Source of the DNA: Brevibacillus sp051967035
GTDB lineage: Bacteria > Bacillota > Bacilli > Brevibacillales > Brevibacillaceae
Length of the DNA stretch: 64,000 nt
Direction: 5' to 3'
NCBI RefSeq assembly: GCF_051967035.1
Contig: NZ_JBQCKK010000005.1
Coordinates: 124,001 to 188,000 of the forward strand
Within the stretch, counting starts at the first letter, position 1. The number at the start of each line of letters is the position of its first letter. The translations under genes were made by a program, and so were the position numbers. A model generated the notes under the pieces. That model saw nothing but the letters and a program-made list of their open reading frames with translations, did not search any database and was not told the DNA's origin. This document shows positions 1 to 9,115 of this stretch, piece by piece.

Positions 1-671
1 CTGCCGGCGCACGGCATCTGCAACGGCTGTGTTTGGCGTCGCCGCTCCTTGTTGGCAGAAAGCGTAGCGACAATTTGCTCGCGATCGCCAGGGTGCAGCC
101 TGAACCGGGCCTCCAGCACGATCCCTTTTTCTTTTTGCAGGAGAGAAGTTCGGTAGCTAAAGCTCAGTTCCTCGTTACTCAACACCTTGCATTCGCCGTT
201 TGCAAAAAGGATTTCGGCTTCAATAAGAATACGTGAAAGATCAGATCCGTGTGCCCCTGCATTCATATAGACGGCTCCGCCTACCGTACCAGGAATTCCT
301 CCTGCGAATTCCATCCCTGTCAATCCCATCTTGCCTGTCTCCACCGCCAGGCGGATCATGGAATATCCGGCACCCACACACACCTCATTACCCCTGAACT
401 CGCAGTGGCTCAAGCCCTCAGCCACTTTGAGCACGGCTCCGCGAATCCCTCCGTCCCTCACCAGAAGGTTGGAGCCGCGCCCAATAACACTCCAAGGAAT
501 TTCATGACGATGGATGATTTGCAAGGCTGTTAACAAGGATTCTTTGTCCTTGGGCTGGATTAACAAATCAGCAGGACCCCCGATCCGCCATGTTGTATGA
601 TTGGCGAGAGGTTCATTGGTCCACACTTTTTCGATTCCTGCTTGCTTTAGCTCATCTGCGATTTTTTTCAT
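1..671 (-). CDS. murB: UDP-N-acetylmuramate dehydrogenase (MurB), 3' end cut by window
   Basis: Flavoenzyme that reduces UDP-GlcNAc-enolpyruvate to UDP-MurNAc, a cytosolic step of peptidoglycan precursor synthesis. I translated it by hand: it starts MKKIADELKQAGIEKVW at the ATG ending at 671, with AGGAGG 7 nt upstream. The FAD-binding features follow: TTWRIGGPADL, then GRGSNLLVRDGG, then EFAGGIPGTVGGAVYMNAGA. The readable 223 codons end in RRRQTQPLQMPCAG, just before the conserved C-terminal catalytic region, which lies outside the window. It is the last visible gene of the minus-strand dcw cluster, 105 nt downstream of murG, the place murB holds in B. subtilis. Identity is firm; completeness cannot be judged. 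Confidence 0.95.
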   Translation of the reverse strand, partial: MKKIADELKQAGIEKVWTNEPLANHTTWRIGGPADLLIQPKDKESLLTALQIIHRHEIPWSVIGRGSNLLVRDGGIRGAVLKVAEGLSHCEFRGNEVCVGAGYSMIRLAVETGKMGLTGMEFAGGIPGTVGGAVYMNAGAHGSDLSRILIEAEILFANGECKVLSNEELSFSYRTSLLQKEKGIVLEARFRLHPGDREQIVATLSANKERRRQTQPLQMPCAG

Positions 672-776
672 TTGTGAACCTCCTGATACGTTTGCTAGGT
701 CGGACCTTTACGTCTTCTCACGTGTTTGCTCCATACTATGCCATCGCCCAGATCAGCGTGACAATCGCCCATTCGA

Positions 777-1880
777 TCATTTTTTTCCGGAGACTTCCTG
801 CAAGACGCGGACGATTTCGGTAGCGGCTTTCGGCATTCCCAGCGACAGGGCGTTCTCTTTCATTTGCTCCCACAGCTCATCGCTGTGCAGTAGGCTTTCC
901 ACATCGTGAAGCAGGCGCTCTCCTGTCAGCTCCTTCTCCACAATCACCCGTGCTGCACCTGCACGCTCCAGGCCGCGCGCATTTTTCTCCTGATGGTTGT
1001 TCGTCACGTACGGAGACGGAATCAAAATCGAAGGAACGCCAAGAGCCGTCACTTCTGCCAGGGTAGAGGCACCTGCACGTCCGACCAGTATATGTGTCGC
1101 CGCCAAAACGTCCGGCATGTTATGGACGAAGGGAAGCACGGAAATGTTCTCGGGAAGCTTCCCTTTTGCGGCAAGCTCGCCGGAGATTTTTTCGAAGTGA
1201 ACCTCTCCGGTTACGTATACAAAATGAGTATCGGCATAGTTGCCCAATCGGGTCACAACGGAAAGCACCGCTTCATTGATCGCCCTCGCTCCGCGGCTGC
1301 CGCCGAAGATCAGGACGATCCGCTTGCCGCCGTCTACTCCCAAAAAGCTTCTTCCCGCCTGCGCATTGCCGTGCATCACTTCTGTCGCGCGCGGGTTGCC
1401 GGTAAAGACGGTTTTGCCCTTGGGAAAATAGGCGAGCGATTCTGCAAACGACACCGCCACCCGCGTAGCCTGCCGTGACAAAAACTTGTTGGTCAGGCCC
1501 GGAACGACGTTTTGCTCGTGAATCAAGGTCGGGATACCCAATCGGGACGCGGCGTACACAACCGGGCCGCACACGTAGCCGCCCGTGCCCACGACGACAT
1601 CCGGGCGAAAGTCGCGCAGCATCCGTTTTGCCTCGGAAACGGCCCGAACGAATTTCCACAAGGTCTTTACATTGTCCAGCGACAGCTTTCGCTTCAGCCC
1701 GCTGATCTCTACAGACTGGAACGGAATTTCCGTACGCGGCACAAGCTGCGCCTCCAGTCCTTTTTTACTGCCGATATACAAAAAGGCAGCCTGCGGTGTT
1801 TGGCGAGAAACTTCCCTCGCCACCGCAAGCGCCGGATAAATATGTCCACCTGTGCCACCGCCTGTCAAGACGACACGCAT
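777..1880 (-). CDS. murG: UDP-GlcNAc:lipid I transferase MurG
   Basis: Membrane-associated GT-B glycosyltransferase that adds GlcNAc to lipid I to make lipid II at the inner face of the membrane. The 367-residue product opens with the diagnostic Gly-rich loop LTGGGTGGHIYPALA. It has the family motifs GTGGYVCGP near residue 100, IHEQN near 120, and the donor-site segment FGGSRGARAINEA, followed by GRAGASTLAEVTALGVPSILIPSP near 265-290. Length is normal for Bacillales. It lies 80 nt downstream of spoVE in the same operon, upstream of murB. Confidence 0.97.
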   Translation of the reverse strand: MRVVLTGGGTGGHIYPALAVAREVSRQTPQAAFLYIGSKKGLEAQLVPRTEIPFQSVEISGLKRKLSLDNVKTLWKFVRAVSEAKRMLRDFRPDVVVGTGGYVCGPVVYAASRLGIPTLIHEQNVVPGLTNKFLSRQATRVAVSFAESLAYFPKGKTVFTGNPRATEVMHGNAQAGRSFLGVDGGKRIVLIFGGSRGARAINEAVLSVVTRLGNYADTHFVYVTGEVHFEKISGELAAKGKLPENISVLPFVHNMPDVLAATHILVGRAGASTLAEVTALGVPSILIPSPYVTNNHQEKNARGLERAGAARVIVEKELTGERLLHDVESLLHSDELWEQMKENALSLGMPKAATEIVRVLQEVSGKK

Positions 1881-1960
1881 GCAATCACACCCTTTTTTCT
1901 ACAGAGGAAAGAAAATGGCTCACGCGCGACTTTTCGTCGCATCCTTTTCCTGCTGAAAAC

Positions 1961-3058
1961 TCATGATCGAGAAAAGCGAGAGATGTTCAAGAGGACGCCG
2001 ACACCTGTGAGCATCAGTGTCAGGGATGATCCTCCGTAGCTTAGAAATGGCAGCGTAATTCCCGTAACCGGGAACATGCCCGTAACGACGCCGATGTTGA
2101 TGACGACCTGAATGGCGATCATGCCGATGATCCCGAGCGCCAGGAGACTTCCGAACAGGTCTGGCGCGGTAATCGCGGTGCGCATCCCTCGCCACAACAG
2201 CAGAAGGAACAACAGCAGAATGAGCGTACCGCCGATGAACCCCAGCTCCTCGGCCACAATGGAAAAAATGAAGTCGTTGTACGGCTCCGGCAAGTATAAG
2301 TGCTTCTGTCTGCTTTGTCCCAATCCGAGGCCGAGCAGGCCGCCAGGGCCAATCGCATAGAGCGACTGAATGATTTGGTACCCGGTATTGAGCGGATCGG
2401 ACCACGGGTCGAGGAAAGACGTAATCCGTTTGATCCGGTAAGGAGCCGACAGCACCAGCCCGATAAAGCCGGCGACGCCGATCATCCCTAATCCGACAAA
2501 GTGGCTGATTCGCGCTCCCGACGCAAAAATCATGACAACGGCCGTTCCCATCAGGACGGTCCCGGTGCCCAAATCCGGCTGGAGCATAATGAGCGCAAAG
2601 CAGACCAGCGGGATCGCCAGGGCAGGCATGAGCCCTTTACGGAACAGGACAATCTGTTTCTGGTTGTCCGATAGCCAGCGCGCCAGAAAAGCGACGACGC
2701 CCAGCTTGGCGAATTCGCCAGGCTGAATCCCGAAAGCCCCGAAGCCAAGCCAGCTTTTGGAGCCGTTCACTTCGATCCCGATCACGAGTACCAGGATCAA
2801 CAAGCCGATACTTACGTAAAAGCCCGGCTTTGCCCATTGCTTCCACACCCAGTAATCAATGTTCATCGTAATGTACATCGAGGTAATGCCCAGCAGAGCA
2901 AAAATCAGCTGCCGCTTGGCAAAAAAGTACGGATCGGAAAAAGGCGGCTTCTGGGCGACAATCGCACTGGCGCTGTACACCATCACGATCCCAATTCCCA
3001 ATAAAAAAAGTGTTGCAAAAATAATCATGAAGTCGGGGGCAGAGCGTACCTTGCTCAT
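1961..3058 (-). CDS. spoVE: SEDS-family glycosyltransferase SpoVE/FtsW
   Basis: Polytopic SEDS protein (365 aa, about ten hydrophobic segments) of the FtsW/RodA/SpoVE family, which polymerises lipid II with a partner class B PBP. Visible family marks are VYSASAIVA near the N-terminus, GSKSWLGFGAFGIQPGEFAKLG around 115-135, LQPDLGTGTVLM near 160, and the C-terminal FLSYGGSSL. I name it spoVE by position: between murD and murG in B. subtilis is spoVE, which acts with SpoVD (also here) in spore cortex synthesis, while ftsW sits elsewhere. Sequence alone would also fit vegetative FtsW. RBS-like AAAGGATG lies upstream of the ATG at 3058. Confidence 0.85.
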   Translation of the reverse strand: MSKVRSAPDFMIIFATLFLLGIGIVMVYSASAIVAQKPPFSDPYFFAKRQLIFALLGITSMYITMNIDYWVWKQWAKPGFYVSIGLLILVLVIGIEVNGSKSWLGFGAFGIQPGEFAKLGVVAFLARWLSDNQKQIVLFRKGLMPALAIPLVCFALIMLQPDLGTGTVLMGTAVVMIFASGARISHFVGLGMIGVAGFIGLVLSAPYRIKRITSFLDPWSDPLNTGYQIIQSLYAIGPGGLLGLGLGQSRQKHLYLPEPYNDFIFSIVAEELGFIGGTLILLLFLLLLWRGMRTAITAPDLFGSLLALGIIGMIAIQVVINIGVVTGMFPVTGITLPFLSYGGSSLTLMLTGVGVLLNISRFSRS

Positions 3059-3121
3059 AGTGCCAGGTCATCCTTTCTCATGCCGTCCCGTATGGCGCTG
3101 GATTCATGAGGAGGCGGGACG

Positions 3122-4486
3122 TTATGCTAGGCTTGTTTTAAGTCTATGCACGCCGTCCTTAAACATGCTCCCCCGCACCTCAAACGAGGGGAACATATCC
3201 CAGCTCGCACACGCCGGGCTGAGCAACACCACATCTCCTGGTTGCGCTAATTGGGAAGCAGCTAGAACGGCTTTTTCCACAGTATCGACATGGATTCGCT
3301 CGTTAATCCCTGCTTCTTCCGCTCGCGCAAGCAAAATCGGTGCCGTCTGCCCGAGCGCGATCACCGCTTTGACCCGTTCTTTCATGACAGGCACAAGCTC
3401 CTGAAAATCGACGCCCCGATCCAGACCGCCGCAAATCCAGACAACCGGCTCCTGGCACGCCTGCAAGGCGCGGGAAGCCGCTTCCGGATTGGTCGCCTTG
3501 GAATCGTTGAAATACTTCACCCCGGCGATGGAATCGACGTATTCCATGCGATGCTCCACACCGGGAAACGTAGACAGCACCTGTACGATCGAGCCGGTAT
3601 CGGCCCCTGCCAGCTTGGCGATGAGAATCGCCGCCAGGGCGTTGTCCACATGCGGAACAGTCATATCCGCTACCGAGATGATGTCCTCCGACGGGCCCTG
3701 TCCGTCTGTGAAACGAATCACGCCGTCCTGAACAAAAGCCCCTCTCGGAACCTGCCGGGTCTTGCTGAAATAGTACACCTGGGCAGGCAGCTCGCCGCAT
3801 TTGGCGAGAACCTCCGGCTGGTCAAACGGCAGGATCGCGATATCGTCCGCGGTTTGATTGGCGAACATTTTCAGCTTCGCGTCCAAATACGCCTCCATCG
3901 TATGGTGGTAATCGAGATGAGCAGGATACAGATTGAGCAAAACACCGATGTGCGGGCGGAATTCCTGCGTCCCCATGAGCTGGAAGCTGCTCAACTCGGC
4001 CACGAGCCACTGATCCGAGCCTGCTTCTTCCGCCAGGCTGCACAAAACTGTGCCGATGTTGCCGCCCACAAGAACACCCAGCCCCGCTTCCTTGAGGATT
4101 TGTCCAACAAGCGTCGTCGTGGTGGTCTTACCGTTGGAGCCGGTAATGCCGATGATCGGTGCCTTGGCAATCCGGGAGGCTAGCTCTACCTCCGTCACCA
4201 CAGGAATTCCCAGGGCGAGCGCCTGCTGCACAGGCGGCGCCTCATACGGAATCCCCGGATTTTTGACGACGAGCGCCACGCCCGGATGAAGCAAATCTTC
4301 CGGATGGTGGCCGCAAATGACGGGGATTCCGAGCGCCTCCAGTTCCTCGATACCCGTTGCTTCTTCGCGCGGCTTTTTATCGTTGACCACGACATGAGCG
4401 CCAAAGCGGTGCAGCAGTTTTGCCACTGCTACACCGCTTTTGGCCATTCCTAAAACGACGACGTGCTGATTTTGATAACGCATCAT
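3122..4486 (-). CDS. murD: UDP-MurNAc-L-alanine--D-glutamate ligase MurD
   Basis: Cytosolic ATP-dependent ligase adding D-Glu to UDP-MurNAc-L-Ala. The 454-residue product has an N-terminal Rossmann-like uridine-binding domain (VVVLGMAKSGVAVAKLL), the Mur-ligase P-loop GITGSNGKTTTT near residue 112, the central ATPase domain with NLYPAHLDYH near 185, and the C-terminal domain with YFNDSKATNPEA and GGLDRGVDF. The ATG at 4486 overlaps the mraY stop as ATGA, so the two genes are probably translationally coupled. A second in-frame ATG directly follows; either could be used. Confidence 0.97.
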   Translation of the reverse strand: MMRYQNQHVVVLGMAKSGVAVAKLLHRFGAHVVVNDKKPREEATGIEELEALGIPVICGHHPEDLLHPGVALVVKNPGIPYEAPPVQQALALGIPVVTEVELASRIAKAPIIGITGSNGKTTTTTLVGQILKEAGLGVLVGGNIGTVLCSLAEEAGSDQWLVAELSSFQLMGTQEFRPHIGVLLNLYPAHLDYHHTMEAYLDAKLKMFANQTADDIAILPFDQPEVLAKCGELPAQVYYFSKTRQVPRGAFVQDGVIRFTDGQGPSEDIISVADMTVPHVDNALAAILIAKLAGADTGSIVQVLSTFPGVEHRMEYVDSIAGVKYFNDSKATNPEAASRALQACQEPVVWICGGLDRGVDFQELVPVMKERVKAVIALGQTAPILLARAEEAGINERIHVDTVEKAVLAASQLAQPGDVVLLSPACASWDMFPSFEVRGSMFKDGVHRLKTSLA

Positions 4487-5454
4487 CTGATTGTCACCAC
4501 CTCAAGGTATACGCCCAATCCGGCAAAAAACATGCCGACCAGCCAGAAGGTGACGACGACGCGCCACTCGGACCAGCCTGTCAGTTCAAAATGATGATGG
4601 AGCGGACTCATGCGGAAAATCCGTTTGCCGCGCGTCTTGAAAGAGACGACCTGCAAAATGACGGACAAGGTCTCCACGACGAACACGCCGCCGATAATCG
4701 CCAGCAAAAGCTCCGTCTTCGTCATGATGGCAATGCCGGCGAGCGCTCCGCCCAGGCCGAGCGAGCCTGTGTCTCCCATGAACACGCGGGCCGGATGCGC
4801 GTTGAAGACAAGGAAACCGAGGACCGCTCCGACAACTGCTGCGCTGAAAATCGCCGTGTCGTAGTCTTGCCCGAACCAGGCGATAATCGCATAGGCGCCA
4901 AAGGCGATAGCTCCGGTCCCTGCCAAAAGTCCGTCCAGGCCGTCTGTAATGTTCACGGCATTGGTCGTGCCGACGAGCAAAAACAGCAGGAACGGGAAGT
5001 AGAAATAGCCAAGCTCCAGCTTCCACGGCGTTCCGGGCAAATGCAGCGACGTATCATGCCCCATCATGAGCAGCAAGATATACGCGCCGATTGCCAGCAC
5101 AATTTGACCGGCAAACTTCTCTTTGGCGGTCAAGCCGAGGTTGCGTTTTTTTCTGATTTTGATAAAGTCGTCCAAAAACCCGATCAAACCGTAGCCAAGC
5201 GTTACCAGCAACAGGAAGTAGATTTCCATGTTGGCATTGGCAAACTTCAACACGGTAAAGATGAGTGCCAAAAGGATGATGGTACCTCCCATCGTGGGAG
5301 TCCCAGCCTTCTTGTAATGCGATTGTGGTCCTTCCTCGCGAATGGCCTGCCCGAATTTCAGGCGGCGAAGGAAGGGAATAAACAATGGGCCAATCAGTAC
5401 GGCAATGAGAAACGCGGCGACGATCGTGACGATTAGGACGTTGTCAGCGAACAT
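4483..5454 (-). CDS. mraY: Phospho-MurNAc-pentapeptide transferase MraY
   Basis: Integral membrane enzyme (323 aa, about ten TM segments) that transfers phospho-MurNAc-pentapeptide to undecaprenyl phosphate to make lipid I. The family hallmarks are readable: GPQSHYKKAGTPTMGG near 45-60 (substrate loop), FLDDFIK near 115 (the DDxxK-like Mg site), NAVNITDGLDGLLAGT near 175-190, and the C-terminal PLHHHFELTGW. It overlaps murD by 4 nt and follows murE after 44 nt. Order and length match the Bacillales dcw cluster. Confidence 0.97.
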   Translation of the reverse strand: MFADNVLIVTIVAAFLIAVLIGPLFIPFLRRLKFGQAIREEGPQSHYKKAGTPTMGGTIILLALIFTVLKFANANMEIYFLLLVTLGYGLIGFLDDFIKIRKKRNLGLTAKEKFAGQIVLAIGAYILLLMMGHDTSLHLPGTPWKLELGYFYFPFLLFLLVGTTNAVNITDGLDGLLAGTGAIAFGAYAIIAWFGQDYDTAIFSAAVVGAVLGFLVFNAHPARVFMGDTGSLGLGGALAGIAIMTKTELLLAIIGGVFVVETLSVILQVVSFKTRGKRIFRMSPLHHHFELTGWSEWRVVVTFWLVGMFFAGLGVYLEVVTIR

Positions 5455-5498
5455 GCCCGAGCCTCCTTTCTTTCGATGCCAATGTGTCGCATCTGTCT

Positions 5499-6977
5499 CT
5501 ATTCTTGGTTGTACCGGGCAATCGCTTCCCGTGCGACTTCACGGTCGTCGAAGGGCAGTACGTGATCTTTGATGATTTGGTACGTCTCATGACCTTTTCC
5601 GGCGATCAGGATGACATCGTCAGCCTTTGCCAACGAGATGGCATGATGGATCGCTTCGCGGCGGTCCGTCACCGCCGTGTAGCGGGAAGCGTCCACATCG
5701 CGCACGCCCGCCAGCATGTCGTCGATAATCGCCTGCGGCTCTTCGGAGCGGGGATTATCTGAGGTGAAGACGGTCATATCCGCATACGCGGTGGCGATTT
5801 TGGCCATGATCGGGCGCTTCGTGCGATCGCGATCTCCGCCGCAGCCGACGATGCAGAAGACGTTGCCTTTGGCAAACTCCCTGATCGTCACCAAGGCGTT
5901 TTCCAGACTGTCCGGCGTATGCGAGTAATCCACCAGAACGGAGAACGGCTGTCCGGCATCGACCGACTCGAATCGTCCGTTCACGCCAGCGACCGCCTCC
6001 AGGCTGGCCTTGATGTCTTCGAGGCTCACCCCTTCTGCAAGCGTAACTGCGATCGCAGCCAATGCGTTGTACACATTGAACTTGCCCATCAGCTTCAGGT
6101 TGAGGCGAATCGTACCCGCAAAGGTTTCCGCTGTAAACGACGTTCCCTTGCTCGTAATTTCGATGTCTTTCGCACGCACGTCCGCCGGCTGGTCGATCCC
6201 GTACGTAAGGACGCGCGCAGGGGTCACCATCGCATACAGCTTCGACGCCTCGTCGTCTGCGTTCAGCACGGCTGTCTTCAGGCGGTTCGGGTCGTAGTGG
6301 TTCCCGAGCTGGGAAAACAGCAGCGACTTGGCATAGCGGTAGTTTTCCATCGTTTTATGGTAGTCGAGATGGTCCTGGGTCAAATTGGTGAAGACTGCGG
6401 TATGTATGTCGCAGCCGCGCACGCGTCCCTGCTCCAGCGCGTGGGAGGACACCTCGATAATCGCGTAGTCTGTATGGACGTCGCACATGCGACGGAAGCT
6501 TCTTTGCAGGTCCACGGCATCGGGCGTCGTGTTTTTCACTTCTTCCGTGACATCCCCGATCCGCATGTGGATCGTGCCGATCAAGCCTGTTTGCTTGCGC
6601 TGATCGCGCAGGATCTTGTCGATCAGATGAGTGGTGGTCGTCTTCCCGTTTGTGCCCGTCACCCCAATCACCTTTACCTCTCTTGTGGGCGATCCGAAAA
6701 AGCGATCAGCCAGCATAGCCATTGCCCGCCGGGTGTCCGGCACTCTGACAATAGTCGCTGGCACGTCCAGATCTTTTTCGGATAGCACGGCGACGGCGCC
6801 GTTTTTCACCGCCTGGGCCGCAAACGCATGACCGTCCACGGTATACCCCGTCAGACACACAAACAAGTAGCCGGGCTTCACCTGACGCGAGTCTGCTGTC
6901 AAACCCGCAATCTCCATACTGTCATCCCCCGAAACCTTCACGGGCAACAAAGGCATGAGCAGATCCCGTAGAAACAT
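5499..6977 (-). CDS. murE: UDP-MurNAc-tripeptide synthetase MurE (meso-DAP adding)
   Basis: Cytosolic Mur ligase adding the third stem residue. The frame is open to 7115, but I place the start at 6977 (MFLRDLLMPLLPV, 492 aa). That gives the family's usual length; the extra 46 residues upstream are Arg/Phe-rich and have no family character. A GGGGTG element lies about 8-10 nt upstream of that ATG. The P-loop GVTGTNGKTTTT is near residue 106-116. The C-terminal TSDNPRSEEP carries the DNPR motif that, in characterised MurE enzymes, selects meso-diaminopimelate over lysine, so DAP-type peptidoglycan is inferred. It sits between spoVD and mraY. Confidence 0.95.
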   Translation of the reverse strand: MFLRDLLMPLLPVKVSGDDSMEIAGLTADSRQVKPGYLFVCLTGYTVDGHAFAAQAVKNGAVAVLSEKDLDVPATIVRVPDTRRAMAMLADRFFGSPTREVKVIGVTGTNGKTTTTHLIDKILRDQRKQTGLIGTIHMRIGDVTEEVKNTTPDAVDLQRSFRRMCDVHTDYAIIEVSSHALEQGRVRGCDIHTAVFTNLTQDHLDYHKTMENYRYAKSLLFSQLGNHYDPNRLKTAVLNADDEASKLYAMVTPARVLTYGIDQPADVRAKDIEITSKGTSFTAETFAGTIRLNLKLMGKFNVYNALAAIAVTLAEGVSLEDIKASLEAVAGVNGRFESVDAGQPFSVLVDYSHTPDSLENALVTIREFAKGNVFCIVGCGGDRDRTKRPIMAKIATAYADMTVFTSDNPRSEEPQAIIDDMLAGVRDVDASRYTAVTDRREAIHHAISLAKADDVILIAGKGHETYQIIKDHVLPFDDREVAREAIARYNQE

Positions 6978-7122
6978 GAAACAGGCACCCCATTCTCCAA
7001 CTAGTATAGACAGAAATTTGCCCTTTTTTACGAAAGGAAACCGATCCATTTCTGCGACAAACAAAGGCAGAGCGACTGTAGACAAGCCTACTTCCCTCCG
7101 CCTTCGAAATCTCATTTTATAG

Positions 7123-9051
7123 CTAATTGGTCAATTTGTCACCAAGATGTATGCGAATTTTTCCGCCCTCATTGATTTTCACGCCGGGTGCAGGCGACTG
7201 CTGAATCACATAGGTCCCTTTGCCCGAAACGACCAGCGGAAGCGTCTCATACGTCTGCACGACATCCTTCAGCGTCTGCCCGACCATATTCGGAACTTCG
7301 ATTGGCTCGCGCTCGCCCAATGCCTTGTTGATTTCCTTGGCGATGCCGTCCTTGCGCTTGGGCACATTCAGATGCTGCAGGGAAGATTCGATAATGCTCT
7401 TGACGCTCGGCGCGGCAATCAGTCCGCCAAAAGCGAGCGCCTTGGGATTATCGACGGCGAAGTAGACGACGATTTGCGGATCGTCCGCCGGGGCAAAGCC
7501 GATAAAGGACACGATGTACTCTCCGTCCACGTAGCGGCCGTTTCTGACCTTCTGCGCGGTTCCCGTTTTTCCGCCGACCCGGTAGCCTTCAATATAGGCC
7601 TTATTTCCTGTTCCCTGGGCTACGACGCTCTCCAGCGCATACCGCACCTTTGCCGAGGTTTCCGGCGAAATGACCTGGCGCACCTCGGTCGGGAGCGTCC
7701 GCGCGACGATATCATGTGTGACGCTATCCCGCCATTCCTTGGCGACAAACGGCTTCATCAGCTTCCCGCCGTTGATGGCAGCGGAGACGGCGGCCATTTG
7801 CTGGATGGGCGTGACGGATACCCCTTGACCAAACGATGTCGTCCCAAGCTCGACAGGTCCGACACGGTTGAGATTGAACAAGAGTCCGTTCTCTTCTCCG
7901 ATCAGGTCGATGCCTGTCTTTTGTCCAAAGCCGAATTTCTTGATGTAATCAAACAACCGCTCTTTTTGCAGACGCTGTCCCATTGTGACAAAGCCGGGGT
8001 TGCACGAGTTTTCCACGACCTCCAGCATCGTCTCCTGCCCGTGTCCCTGCCGCTTCCAGCAGCGCAGCCGCTTGCCTGCCACGGTGATGAAGCCGGGATC
8101 GTAGAAGCCTTCCTCCAGGGAGACGACGCCTTCGTTCAAGGCCGCAGCCAGCGTGACGATTTTGAAGGTCGAACCGGGTTCATATGTTTTCCAGATCGGC
8201 AAATTGCGGTTGTACACTTCCGTCGGATAGTTTTGATACTCGTCCGGCTGGAACGTCGGCCGACTGCCCATTCCCAAAATTTCTCCGGTCTTGGGATTCA
8301 TCGCGATGGCGAGAACATCGTCCGGCTGATAGGCGACGACGGCCTGATCCAGCTCCCGCTCAATAAACGACTGGATCGCGCTGTCAATCGTCAGGTACAT
8401 GTCCATCCCGCTCACAGGGGGGACATACTCTTCCGAACCCCCTGGCATGACCCGTCCTTTGGCATCGGACGGAAAGGAAATATGCCCCTCGGTTCCTTTC
8501 AAAAACGGATCGTAAATTTTTTCCAATCCGGTCAAGCCCTGATTGTCGATCCCGGTAAAGCCGAGAATATGCGCAGCCATACTCCCGTTGGGATAAAAGC
8601 GCTTGGTGTCCCCGGCCAAATAAATCCCCGGCAGGTTCAGCTCCTGAATCTTCCGCGCTTTTTCAATCGGCAGCTTTTTTCCGCCCGGAATCTTGTCGTT
8701 GCTCATCTGTTTTTTGGTAATGGCCTGGTAGACGTCCTCTTCTTTTTGCTCCAAAATGATCGCGAGCTGCCGGGCCGTCTCCTTCGGGTCCTTGATTTGC
8801 GCGGGGACAGCCACTACCGTCGGCACGGTCATGTTGGACACCAGCTCGTTGCCGTTCCGATCCAGGATTCGGCCGCGATTGGGCTTGAAGTCGATTTCCC
8901 GATTCAGCAGTTGGTCAGCCATCTGCGCAAGCTGCGGTCCTTCGATCAACTGCACATACCCGAGCCGGGTGATGAGCGCCGTGTACAGGACAATGCCGAT
9001 GACCAGCGAGATAAAAATACGACGGCGTACAGTAGCATTGGATACCCGCAA
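7123..9051 (-). CDS. spoVD: Sporulation class B penicillin-binding protein SpoVD
   Basis: Class B PBP (642 aa), a transpeptidase for spore cortex peptidoglycan, anchored by one N-terminal TM helix (about residues 11-30). The PBP dimerisation region starts with RGRILDRNG near 60. Catalytic motifs are STFK at 294-297, SCN at 349-351 and KTG at 495-497. One PASTA domain lies at the C-terminus (about 575-640, beginning EVPNMVGQTL). A single PASTA domain and the position after pbpB identify SpoVD rather than FtsI. The start is TTG at 9051, chosen because GGGGGGA lies 6 nt upstream and the N-terminus then fits the family. Confidence 0.94.
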   Translation of the reverse strand: MRVSNATVRRRIFISLVIGIVLYTALITRLGYVQLIEGPQLAQMADQLLNREIDFKPNRGRILDRNGNELVSNMTVPTVVAVPAQIKDPKETARQLAIILEQKEEDVYQAITKKQMSNDKIPGGKKLPIEKARKIQELNLPGIYLAGDTKRFYPNGSMAAHILGFTGIDNQGLTGLEKIYDPFLKGTEGHISFPSDAKGRVMPGGSEEYVPPVSGMDMYLTIDSAIQSFIERELDQAVVAYQPDDVLAIAMNPKTGEILGMGSRPTFQPDEYQNYPTEVYNRNLPIWKTYEPGSTFKIVTLAAALNEGVVSLEEGFYDPGFITVAGKRLRCWKRQGHGQETMLEVVENSCNPGFVTMGQRLQKERLFDYIKKFGFGQKTGIDLIGEENGLLFNLNRVGPVELGTTSFGQGVSVTPIQQMAAVSAAINGGKLMKPFVAKEWRDSVTHDIVARTLPTEVRQVISPETSAKVRYALESVVAQGTGNKAYIEGYRVGGKTGTAQKVRNGRYVDGEYIVSFIGFAPADDPQIVVYFAVDNPKALAFGGLIAAPSVKSIIESSLQHLNVPKRKDGIAKEINKALGEREPIEVPNMVGQTLKDVVQTYETLPLVVSGKGTYVIQQSPAPGVKINEGGKIRIHLGDKLTN

Positions 9052-9115
9052 AGCGAGTCCCCCCTCGAATAGGTTGTCTCTTCCTTACCTTATTCGTCGG
9101 GGGGACGGGATAGAA

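Noticed and set aside
6978..7115. 46-codon N-terminal extension of murE
   Set aside because: Family length and start of homology at MFLRDLL, and no plausible RBS at the upstream ATG.
7147..9072. Plus-strand 641-codon open frame antisense to spoVD
   Set aside because: Covers the well-defined spoVD gene in antisense. Its protein is Arg/His/Leu/Asp-rich without motifs, a typical shadow of high third-position GC.
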